Origin: Alphaproteobacteria bacterium
GTDB taxonomy: Bacteria > Pseudomonadota > Alphaproteobacteria > Rhizobiales > Aestuariivirgaceae
DNA length: 9,913 bases
Direction: 5' to 3'
Assembly: GCA_026400595.1 (NCBI GenBank)
Contig: JAPLOT010000048.1
Location: forward strand, 1 to 9,913
Under the pieces are notes generated by a model that was not told where the DNA came from, did no database searches, and saw nothing but the letters and a program-made list of their open reading frames with translations. Made by a program: the position numbers and the translations under genes. Position 1 is the stretch's first letter. Every line of letters begins with the position of its first letter. This document shows positions 1-5,380 of this stretch, piece by piece.

Positions 1-8
1 GGAGCGTA

Positions 9-947
9 CTAGCCGCCGAGCGCTGCGGAAACCGCCGCCGCCGCATCGCCGCCGTCGAAGGTGGTCACGCCTTCGAGCCAGGGCTTCGCGGCATCCGGGT
101 TGGCTTTGAGCCAGGCTCTGGCGGTTTCCTTCGGATCTGCGCCGTCCTTGAGGACCGGGTCCATCATGGCGCCTTCCATGGCGAGGTCGAACTTGAGATT
201 GGCGAGCAGCTTGCCGGCATTCGGACATTCTCCCGCATAGCCCGCGCGCACATTGGTCAGGACTGTCGCCGCGCCGAAACCTGAGTCGCCCATGCCGTCG
301 AGATAGTGGATCTTCATCTCGCCCATGATCGGGTGCGGCGTCCACGCCAGGAACACAATCCACTCATTGTTCTTGATGGCCTTTTCGGCCTCGGTCAGCA
401 TGCCGGCCTCCGAGCTTTCCACCAGCGTGAAGCCCGAGAGATTGTTCTTCGCGTCATCGATCATCGTCTGAATGATGCGGTTGCCGTCATTGCCCGCCTC
501 GATGCCGTAGATCTTGCCGCTGAACTTCTCGGCGTTGGCACCGAGATCGGCCAATGACTTCACACCGGCGTCCGCCACATACTGCGGGACCACAAGGCCA
601 TAGCCCGCGCCTTCAAGATTGGTCGACAGCTGCTCCACCGACTTGTCGTCCAAATAGTGCTGGATATCCGCCGTCATGCTGGGCATCCAGTTCCCGAGGA
701 AAGCGTCGATGTCCTTGTTCTTCAGCGAGGCGTAGGTCACGGGCACTGAGAGCGTCTTCACTTCCGGCGTATAGCCCAGGGCTTCCAGCACCACGCTTGC
801 AGCGCCCGTGGTCACCTGAATGTCGGTCCAGCCCACATCGGCGAAGCGGACGGTCTTGCAGCTCTCGGCGTCGCCGGCATAGGCCGGTGTGGCGAGACAG
901 GCGCCCAGCGCGAGCACGGCCGCAAATGTCTTTTTCAAAGAAGTCAT
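9..947 (-). CDS. choX: Choline ABC transporter, periplasmic choline-binding protein ChoX
   Basis: This 312-aa protein captures choline in the periplasm and delivers it to an ABC importer. The N-terminus has a Sec signal peptide: basic KK at 5-6, a hydrophobic core, and a likely cleavage after PAYA at residue 24. The choline pocket described for Sinorhizobium meliloti ChoX (Trp43, Asp45, Trp90, Tyr119, Asn156, Trp205) is present with a constant offset of three residues: W40, D42, W87, Y116, N153, W202. This is strong support for choline or acetylcholine specificity within the OpuAC-like glycine betaine/choline fold. C30 and C241 could form a disulfide. The start ATG (945-947) has GGAGAG upstream at suitable spacing, and the stop is TAG at 9-11. 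The permease (choW) and ATPase (choV) genes are not in the window. They would be expected to the left, downstream of choX, but this is inference. The divergent betI and the operator between them suggest choline-inducible expression. Confidence 0.93.
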   Translation of the reverse strand: MTSLKKTFAAVLALGACLATPAYAGDAESCKTVRFADVGWTDIQVTTGAASVVLEALGYTPEVKTLSVPVTYASLKNKDIDAFLGNWMPSMTADIQHYLDDKSVEQLSTNLEGAGYGLVVPQYVADAGVKSLADLGANAEKFSGKIYGIEAGNDGNRIIQTMIDDAKNNLSGFTLVESSEAGMLTEAEKAIKNNEWIVFLAWTPHPIMGEMKIHYLDGMGDSGFGAATVLTNVRAGYAGECPNAGKLLANLKFDLAMEGAMMDPVLKDGADPKETARAWLKANPDAAKPWLEGVTTFDGGDAAAAVSAALGG

Positions 948-1040
948 TCCAGTTCTCTCCCTGTTGTGCCGGAGGACTGTGTCTGCCGTCCTCTCGGTTC
1001 TGGCTGGACACTATGCAGTTTGGGCTCAGCTCGCAAGATT

Positions 1041-1064
1041 TTTATTGGACGGTCGTCCAATAAA
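1041..1064. promoter_or_regulatory. BetI operator (24-bp palindrome)
   Basis: Two 11-bp arms, TTTATTGGACG (1041-1051) and its exact reverse complement (1054-1064), flank a central GT. The site lies in the 147-bp gap between the divergent choX and betI start codons, about 30 bp before the betI ATG. Dyads with an ATTGGACG/CGTCCAAT core resemble known BetI operators of proteobacteria. A weak sigma-70-like match for betI (TTGGGC at 1020-1025, TATTGG at 1043-1048, 17-bp spacer) overlaps the left arm, which would fit autorepression, but that promoter is tentative. Confidence 0.85.
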
Positions 1065-1094
1065 GAACTAGCCTGCCACCCAGGAGGAGCACGC

Positions 1095-1712
1095 ATGCCC
1101 AAGCTTGGGATGGCACCGATCCGCAGGAAACAACTGATCGGCGCCGCCATCGCGGTGATCCACGAAGATGGCTTCAACCACGCGACCGTGGCGCGCATTG
1201 CCCGGCGCGCAGGGGTCTCGTCCGGCATGGTGCACCACTATTTCAAGAACAAGGACGAGTTGCTCTTCGCCACCATGCGCCATCTCCTGGCGGAGCTGCA
1301 TGCGGATGCGGTGTTGCGGCTTTCGGCAGCCCCGTCGCCCGAGGCCCGGGTGCGGGCGATCATCGACGCCTGTTTTGGCGATGCGCAATTCGACGCGCAG
1401 GTTTTCAGCGCCTGGCTGGCGCTCTATGGCAGCGCCCGGCAGTCCAGCAGCCTGCAACGAATTCTCAGCATCTATCACCGGCGCTTACGCAGCAGCCTGC
1501 TTCACGATCTCAAGAAGATGGTGAGCGCGGCGGATGCGGCCCGGCTGGCCGACGGCATTGCGGCGATGATCGACGGGCTCTGGCTGCGCTATGCCTTGAC
1601 CGGGCAGCCCAAGGATCCGGAAACGCCCCGGGCCCTGACGCGCGACTACTTTGCCGCCGCTCACGATCAGGCTTTCAACCGGCGCGACAAGTCCTTAAGA
1701 GTAGCGTCCTGA
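1095..1712 (+). CDS. betI: Choline-responsive transcriptional repressor BetI (TetR family)
   Basis: The product is a 205-aa TetR-family repressor of choline uptake and glycine betaine synthesis genes that releases DNA in the presence of choline. The N-terminus MPKLGMAPIRRKQLI is characteristic of BetI. The helix-turn-helix covers about residues 29-50 (TVARIARRAGVSSGMVHHYF). The C-terminal ligand/dimer domain carries BetI-type segments such as FSAWLALYGSA (104-114), IYHRRLRSSLLHDL (126-139) and IDGLWLRYAL (159-168). I chose ATG 1095 because a perfect AGGAGG (1082-1087) lies 7 nt upstream and the encoded start matches the family. The reading frame is open back to 966, but that extension runs through the operator and lacks homology. 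A palindromic operator lies just upstream. A Gfo/Idh/MocA oxidoreductase gene follows 19 bp after the stop, probably in one transcript; betB and betA are not adjacent. Confidence 0.93.
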   Translation: MPKLGMAPIRRKQLIGAAIAVIHEDGFNHATVARIARRAGVSSGMVHHYFKNKDELLFATMRHLLAELHADAVLRLSAAPSPEARVRAIIDACFGDAQFDAQVFSAWLALYGSARQSSSLQRILSIYHRRLRSSLLHDLKKMVSAADAARLADGIAAMIDGLWLRYALTGQPKDPETPRALTRDYFAAAHDQAFNRRDKSLRVAS

Positions 1713-1731
1713 TTTTCCGGAGGGACGCGCA

Positions 1732-2721
1732 ATGAAACCAGTGAAGTGGGGCATCATCTCGACGGCCAACATCGGCGTGGCCAAGGTCATTCCCGGCATG
1801 CTGAAAAGCAAGGATGTCGAGGTCGTGGCGATCGCGTCGCGCAAGCTCAGGCCGGCCCGGGAATGGGCAGGCAAACTCGGCATTCCGAAGGCCTATGGGT
1901 CCTACGAGGAGATGCTCGCCGATCCCGAGATCGAGGTCGTGTACAATCCGCTGCCCAACCACCTGCATGTTCCGCTGACGCTGGCAGCGGCACGCGCGGG
2001 CAAGCATGTGCTCTGCGAGAAGCCCATCGCCATCACGGCAAAGGAAGCACAGCAGCTCAGGAAGGCGCCCGGCTCGGTTCACATTGCCGAAGCCTTCATG
2101 GTGCGCCACGCCACCCAATGGCTTGCAGCCCGCGACCTGGTGAAGAAGGGCAGGATCGGCGACGTCCGCGCCATCCAGGTCTTCTTCTCATACTTCAATC
2201 GTGACCCCAAGAACGTGCGCAACAAGGCCGAGATCGGCGGCGGCGGCCTGCTTGATATCGGCTGCTACCCGATCACCGTGTCGCGTTTCATCTTCAATGC
2301 CGAACCGAAGCGGGTCACGGCCACCTTCGATCGCGATCCGAAATTCAGGACCGACCGCACCGCCGGCGGACTGGCCGACTTCGGCGATGGCCGGCACCTG
2401 TCCTTCTCGGTATCGACGCAGCTGGCGCCCTATCAACGCGTCCATATTGCCGGAACCAAGGGACGCATCGAGATCGAGATACCCTTCAACGCGCCGCCGG
2501 ACCGACCGAACCGCTACTTTGTCCAAGGCATGGACATGAACGTGGGCGAATGGAACGAACTGCCGGTTTCGGACCAGTACCAGCTTCAGGCCGAGGCCTT
2601 CGGCCGGATCGTCCGCGGGAAGCAGAAACCGGTCTGGGGCGTCGGCGACGCCATCCAGAACATGAAGATCATCGACGCCTTTTTCCGGTCCGAGAAGAGC
2701 GGAAGGTGGGAGAAACCCTGA
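1732..2721 (+). CDS. Gfo/Idh/MocA family NAD(P)-dependent oxidoreductase
   Basis: The product is a 329-aa cytoplasmic dehydrogenase of the Gfo/Idh/MocA family, whose members usually oxidise or reduce sugar or cyclitol hydroxyl groups with NAD(P). The N-terminal Rossmann fold starts with VKWGIISTANIG (4-15) as the dinucleotide-binding loop. The family-defining EKP motif is at 96-98, with K97 the likely catalytic lysine. The segment GGGGLLDIGCYPI (169-181) matches the conserved substrate-site motif of the C-terminal alpha/beta domain, with D175 and Y179. Length is typical. The start is firm: GGAGGG (1719-1724) lies 7 nt before ATG 1732. The gene follows betI by 19 bp and is probably co-transcribed and BetI-controlled, but the substrate cannot be read from the sequence. 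Dihydrodiol dehydrogenase-like, glucose-fructose oxidoreductase-like and anhydrofructose reductase-like activities are all possible. No terminator is visible after the stop codon. Confidence 0.88.
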   Translation: MKPVKWGIISTANIGVAKVIPGMLKSKDVEVVAIASRKLRPAREWAGKLGIPKAYGSYEEMLADPEIEVVYNPLPNHLHVPLTLAAARAGKHVLCEKPIAITAKEAQQLRKAPGSVHIAEAFMVRHATQWLAARDLVKKGRIGDVRAIQVFFSYFNRDPKNVRNKAEIGGGGLLDIGCYPITVSRFIFNAEPKRVTATFDRDPKFRTDRTAGGLADFGDGRHLSFSVSTQLAPYQRVHIAGTKGRIEIEIPFNAPPDRPNRYFVQGMDMNVGEWNELPVSDQYQLQAEAFGRIVRGKQKPVWGVGDAIQNMKIIDAFFRSEKSGRWEKP

Positions 2722-2755
2722 TCCGGAAGGGCGGCGGACCAGCCAGACAAGGGAA

Positions 2756-2784
2756 TTGACGTCCCTGCCGACCCCGACTATAAG
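2756..2784 (+). promoter_or_regulatory. rpsT promoter (sigma-70 type)
   Basis: A -35 box TTGACG (2756-2761) and a -10 box TATAAG (2779-2784) are separated by exactly 17 bp. Each box matches the consensus at 5 of 6 positions. Transcription would start near 2791, giving an rpsT leader of about 105 nt. This is the best promoter match in the window and fits a highly expressed ribosomal protein gene. Confidence 0.8.
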
Positions 2785-2813
2785 CCGCCCATTCCCGATG
2801 GGCCGGGACCAAG

Positions 2814-2839
2814 GGCCGCATGCTGCAAGGTGTGCGGCC
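2814..2839 (+). promoter_or_regulatory. Hairpin in the rpsT 5' leader
   Basis: Positions 2814-2823 pair with 2830-2839. Seven Watson-Crick pairs (GGCCGCA with TGCGGCC) are extended by two G-U pairs and a closing C-G around a 6-nt loop. It sits inside the predicted rpsT leader, about 56 nt before the start codon, and has no T-run, so it is not an intrinsic terminator. S20 synthesis is known to be autoregulated at translation in E. coli; a comparable role here is only inference. Confidence 0.4.
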
Positions 2840-2895
2840 ATGGGTATTTGAGGGCCCGTTGCAACGAGATCACGAGACAAGCAGGACCAAACTCA

Positions 2896-3162
2896 ATGGC
2901 CAATACGAAATCGGCGAAGAAGGCCACCCGCGTTGCCACCCGCCGCACCGAAGTCAACAAGAACCGCGTCAGCCGCATCCGTACGCAGGTGCGCAAGGTC
3001 GAAGAAGCGATCGCTTCTGGCGACAGGGCGACCGCCGAGGCGGCGCTGAAGGCGGCGCAGCCCGAACTCATGCGCGGTGCCCAGAAGGGCGTCATGCACA
3101 AGAACACGGCATCGCGCAAGGTTTCGCGCCTGAGCGCGCGCGTCAAGGCTCTGAAAGCCTGA
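2896..3162 (+). CDS. rpsT: 30S ribosomal protein S20
   Basis: The product is an 88-aa, very basic primary 16S rRNA-binding protein of the small subunit. The N-terminus MANTKSAKKATRVATRRTEV and the segment RGAQKGVMHKNTASRKVSRL (about 60-79) are hallmark S20 sequence, and the length is normal. I chose ATG 2896 from the conserved MANTKSAKK start; the upstream in-frame extension to 2830 has no homology. The ribosome binding site is modest (AGGA at 2883-2886, 9 nt spacing). The gene is monocistronic: a consensus promoter at 2756-2784, a long leader with a hairpin, and an intrinsic terminator 26 nt after the stop codon. Position upstream of dnaA is common in alphaproteobacteria. Confidence 0.97.
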   Translation: MANTKSAKKATRVATRRTEVNKNRVSRIRTQVRKVEEAIASGDRATAEAALKAAQPELMRGAQKGVMHKNTASRKVSRLSARVKALKA

Positions 3163-3188
3163 CCGTTTTTTCGGGTCCCGAAGTTTAG

Positions 3189-3218
3189 CGCGCCGGAGGC
3201 CAGCCTCCGGCGCGTTTT
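3189..3218 (+). terminator. Rho-independent terminator of rpsT
   Basis: A perfect 11-bp GC-rich stem (CGCGCCGGAGG at 3189-3199 with its complement at 3204-3214), a 4-nt CCAG loop, then TTTTGTTTGT. The hairpin begins 26 nt after the rpsT stop, so rpsT transcription should end here and dnaA should have its own promoter downstream. Confidence 0.92.
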
Positions 3219-3346
3219 GTTTGTCAGGCCACGGAACGTATCGCGCAAAAATCTTGGCGCTGTTTCAATGGGTTGTGGACGGGTGTTGGAAATCTGTCGC
3301 TCCAGCGGTGTTCTGGCACCCATACCGCGGTGGCCCGAAAAGACCG

Positions 3347-3490
3347 GATTCGCAATTCCCTCGCGCCTGTTGCCAAATGAACACGCTCGCAAATTCGCTC
3401 TGACTCCATGGGTTTACACAAGAAGTTTGACCCACTTTGGCAAGTTTAGCCGCGGATTGCCTTGTCCGTGTACTGACAGAAGGTGGAATC
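3347..3490. promoter_or_regulatory. Cluster of three GANTC (CcrM-type) sites upstream of dnaA
   Basis: GATTC (3347-3351), GACTC (3402-3406) and GAATC (3486-3490) lie within 144 bp. GANTC is the target of the cell-cycle-regulated CcrM adenine methyltransferase in alphaproteobacteria, and the methylation state of the dnaA promoter affects dnaA transcription in Caulobacter. A regulatory role here is inferred from position only. Confidence 0.4.
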
Positions 3491-3693
3491 AGGTTGCGAG
3501 CCTGACCGGGGTTTTTGTAGGTTCATCCTGCGCTCAGGGCCACAGGGTCACAAGGAGTGCGACAGGCGACGAACCTGGGTGGACGGCCACAGCAGGATCC
3601 GCGAGCAGAACAAGATGAGCAGATCACCCCCGGCCTGTCTGGCCGGATGAGGGCTGCAATGACGGGTGTATGTGATGGACGTGTCAAAAAACA

Positions 3694-3707
3694 GCGCAGC
3701 TCTGCGC
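3694..3707. repeat. Short inverted repeat with a flanking A-tract
   Basis: GCGCAGCTCTGCGC can fold into a 5-bp stem with a GCTC loop. It is preceded by six A residues (3686-3691) and followed by AATAAAAAGG. Read on the minus strand it is a small stem followed by TG and six T, weakly terminator-like; on the plus strand it would be a hairpin in the dnaA leader. Function is unknown. Confidence 0.3.
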
Positions 3708-3729
3708 AATAAAAAGGAAGGGGCGTTCG

Positions 3730-3768
3730 ATGACAAATCTCAACAGTAAGTGTAGGTCCGCCGGATAG
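3730..3768 (+). promoter_or_regulatory. Candidate 12-codon upstream ORF in the dnaA leader
   Basis: ATG at 3730 is preceded by a purine-rich GGAAGGGG (3716-3723) at 6 nt spacing, a better ribosome binding site than dnaA itself has. It opens a 12-residue frame, MTNLNSKCRSAG, ending with TAG at 3766-3768, 99 nt before the first dnaA ATG. It could be a leader peptide affecting dnaA translation, or a chance ORF. It is only relevant if the dnaA transcript starts upstream of about 3715, which the sequence does not prove. Confidence 0.25.
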
Positions 3769-3856
3769 GCTCCGGGACGAGGAAGGTGTGGTGCGTGCGT
3801 CAGAAGTGTGGCGCGCGAAGACGATGAATTGACCCCTGGGGGCGGGGGATAGACGA

Positions 3857-3871
3857 ATGCGGCGGAAATGA
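3857..3871 (+). promoter_or_regulatory. Four-codon mini-ORF (MRRK) overlapping the dnaA start
   Basis: ATG at 3857 follows a G-rich GGGGGA (3844-3849) at 7 nt spacing and encodes M-R-R-K. Its stop TGA (3869-3871) lies within ATGATG, so it overlaps both ATG 3868 and ATG 3871 of dnaA. This geometry would let a ribosome terminate and restart on dnaA, whose own starts lack a well-placed ribosome binding site. The element is short and could be coincidental. Confidence 0.25.
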
Positions 3872-5283
3872 TGACGGCAATGACGGACGCTCTCAAACAG
3901 CGCTGGGACCGTGTGGCACAACGGTTGCGCGCAGAGCTCGGAGAAGACCTCTATTCAAGCTGGTTTGCTCGGATGGAACTGGAGGACATCAGCAGCGGGC
4001 GCCTTACGGTTTCGGTTCCAACCCGGTTCCTGAAGTCCTGGATCGAGACGCACTACGTCTCGCGACTCCACAAGATCGGTGAGTCCGAACTGGGGCAGAT
4101 CGATTCCGTTCAGGTGCGGGTGCGCAGCAACGGAACGGCGGCAAGGCCTCTCGAGCAGCCGGAGCGCCGGCCCGAGCCGCAAGCCGCTGCACCGGTTCCG
4201 GCCACTGCCCTGCAGCAGGTCATGGCGGCCGACAAGCCCGTCACGCTGGATCCCAATCAGACCTTCGACACCTTCGTGGTTGGTGCGTCCAACCAGCTGG
4301 CCCATGCCGCGGTCTGCCGCGTGGCGGACGCGCAGCCGGGCTCCGTCGTGAGCTTCAATCCGCTCTTCATCCATGCACAGTCCGGTCTGGGCAAGACCCA
4401 TCTGCTGAGCGCCGTGGCCCATCGCATCCGCGCGTGCCAGCCGTCGCGCAAGGTGCTGGTCCTGACGGCCGAGCGCTTCATGTATTCCTTTGTCGTGGCT
4501 CTGCGCCAGCGCGACACGATTTCCTTCAAGGACCAGTTCCAGTCGGTCGACGTCCTCCTGATCGATGATTTCCAGTTCCTGCAGGGCAAGACCATGCAGC
4601 AGGAGTTCTGCCATGCCTTCAACTCGCTGGTGGACTCGCGCCGCCAGGTGATCGTTGCAGCCGACGTGCCACCGGCCCAGCTCGACGCGGTCGACCAGCG
4701 CATGCGCTCGCGTCTGATGGGCGGCCTCGTGGTCGATATCGAGCTGCCCGACCTCGACCTGCGCCGGCGCATTCTCATGGGACGCTACGAGCAGGTGCTG
4801 CGGCGCGACCCTTCCGTGACCGTGCCCGACGATGTGCTGGAGTTCATTGCCAATCGCATGACCGGTGGCGGACGCGAACTCGAGGGCGCCCTCAATCGCG
4901 TCATGGCCTATCAGCAATTCAACCAGTTGCCGGTCACGCTTGATCTGGCCGCGATGGTGCTGCGCGACATGTCGGCCAATCCCGATCAGTCGCGCGTCAA
5001 GATCGAGGACATCCTCAAGGTCGTCGGCCGTCACTTCAACGTGGCCCGCACCGATCTCCTGTCACCTCGCCGTGCGCGGACCGTCGTGGTGCCGCGCCAG
5101 ATCGGCATGTACCTGGCCAAGAAACTGACATCGCGTTCGCTGCCGGAAATCGGTCGCCGGTTCGGAGGGCGCGACCATTCGACCGTGCTGCACGCGGTCC
5201 GCAAGATCGAGGACCAGATCAAGACCGATGACAAGCTGGCGCGCGAAGTGGCCATGCTGATCCGCCTCGTCGAGCAGGGTTGA
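3868..5283 (+). CDS. dnaA: Chromosomal replication initiator protein DnaA
   Basis: DnaA is the ATP-dependent initiator that binds oriC, melts the origin and loads the helicase. From ATG 3868 it is 471 aa. Domain I covers about 10-85 (W13, ELGEDLYSSWF at 23-33). Domain II is a short P/A/Q-rich linker (about 88-120). Domain III is AAA+: Walker A GLGKTH (173-178), with alanine replacing the first glycine of the classical loop; Walker B LLIDDFQF (230-237); the arginine-finger segment RMRSRL (278-283, R282); sensor 2 GGRELEGAL (334-342, R336). Domain IV carries the DnaA-box-binding signature RRFGGRDHSTVLHAV (430-444). The start is uncertain among ATG 3868, 3871 and 3880; an in-frame TAG at 3850-3852 excludes anything further upstream. 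None has a good Shine-Dalgarno sequence (GGCGGA at 3861-3866 is poorly placed), so translation may be weak or coupled. A long leader precedes the gene, and dnaN follows after 97 bp. Confidence 0.97.
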   Translation: MMTAMTDALKQRWDRVAQRLRAELGEDLYSSWFARMELEDISSGRLTVSVPTRFLKSWIETHYVSRLHKIGESELGQIDSVQVRVRSNGTAARPLEQPERRPEPQAAAPVPATALQQVMAADKPVTLDPNQTFDTFVVGASNQLAHAAVCRVADAQPGSVVSFNPLFIHAQSGLGKTHLLSAVAHRIRACQPSRKVLVLTAERFMYSFVVALRQRDTISFKDQFQSVDVLLIDDFQFLQGKTMQQEFCHAFNSLVDSRRQVIVAADVPPAQLDAVDQRMRSRLMGGLVVDIELPDLDLRRRILMGRYEQVLRRDPSVTVPDDVLEFIANRMTGGGRELEGALNRVMAYQQFNQLPVTLDLAAMVLRDMSANPDQSRVKIEDILKVVGRHFNVARTDLLSPRRARTVVVPRQIGMYLAKKLTSRSLPEIGRRFGGRDHSTVLHAVRKIEDQIKTDDKLAREVAMLIRLVEQG

Positions 5284-5333
5284 TTTTTTCCATCCAAGGC
5301 TTGAATCCGGCCTGTTTTCCCGCCAATGTCTCC

Positions 5334-5363
5334 GGCCCGGCGCCAGCGCGCCGGGCCTTGTTT
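5334..5363 (+). terminator. Terminator-like hairpin between dnaA and dnaN
   Basis: A perfect 10-bp stem (GGCCCGGCGC at 5334-5343 with its complement at 5348-5357) and a 4-nt CAGC loop are followed by TTGTTTC. The T-run is interrupted, so termination may be partial. The hairpin ends only 23 nt before the dnaN ATG, leaving no room for a dnaN promoter after it. dnaN transcripts must read through it or start upstream of it and carry it in their leader. Confidence 0.75.
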
Positions 5364-5380
5364 CATAGGGATTTCCGGTC

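Larger units (their letters stand above)
3219..3867. other. Non-coding dnaA upstream/regulatory region
   Basis: About 650 bp between the rpsT terminator and dnaA contain no convincing protein gene. The composition is less GC-biased than the flanking genes, and the longest open frame (3217-3618, 133 codons) has no recognisable domain. Visible elements are three GANTC sites (3347, 3402, 3486), one weak DnaA-box-like GTTTACACA (3412-3420), an inverted repeat CCGGCC-TGTCT-GGCCGG (3630-3646), a short hairpin at 3694-3707, and two mini-ORFs (3730-3768 and 3857-3871). AAGTTTAGC occurs twice (3181-3189 and 3442-3450). I found no -35/-10 pair good enough to call the dnaA promoter. Lack of clustered DnaA boxes argues against this being a typical oriC. 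Confidence 0.7.

Noticed and set aside
966..1094. N-terminal extension of betI back to 966
   Set aside because: It would translate through the operator palindrome, lacks homology to BetI, and a perfect AGGAGG sits before ATG 1095, where family similarity begins.
2830..2895. N-terminal extension of rpsT back to 2830
   Set aside because: S20 begins at MANTKSAKK; the extension falls in the structured leader and has no family match.
3427..3455. dnaA promoter with TTGACC at 3427
   Set aside because: At 16-18 bp spacing no acceptable -10 box follows (CCGCGG lies at 17 bp). Other -35-like sites in the region also lack a good partner, so no dnaA promoter is called.
3217..3618. 133-codon plus-strand frame between rpsT and dnaA
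   Set aside because: No recognisable domain, unbiased third codon positions, rich in R, S, C and W like a random translation, begins inside the rpsT terminator, and lacks a ribosome binding site.
3219..3867. Chromosomal origin oriC next to dnaA
   Set aside because: Only one weak DnaA-box-like site (GTTTACACA, 3412-3420) was found, with no cluster of boxes and no clear AT-rich unwinding region. In many alphaproteobacteria oriC lies elsewhere, near hemE. A GC-skew analysis of the full genome would decide.
3955..5034. 359-codon minus-strand frame opposite dnaA
   Set aside because: It mirrors the strongly GC-biased dnaA codons, its translation resembles no known family, and it has no supporting ribosome binding site or promoter. 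The dnaA motifs on the plus strand are unmistakable.
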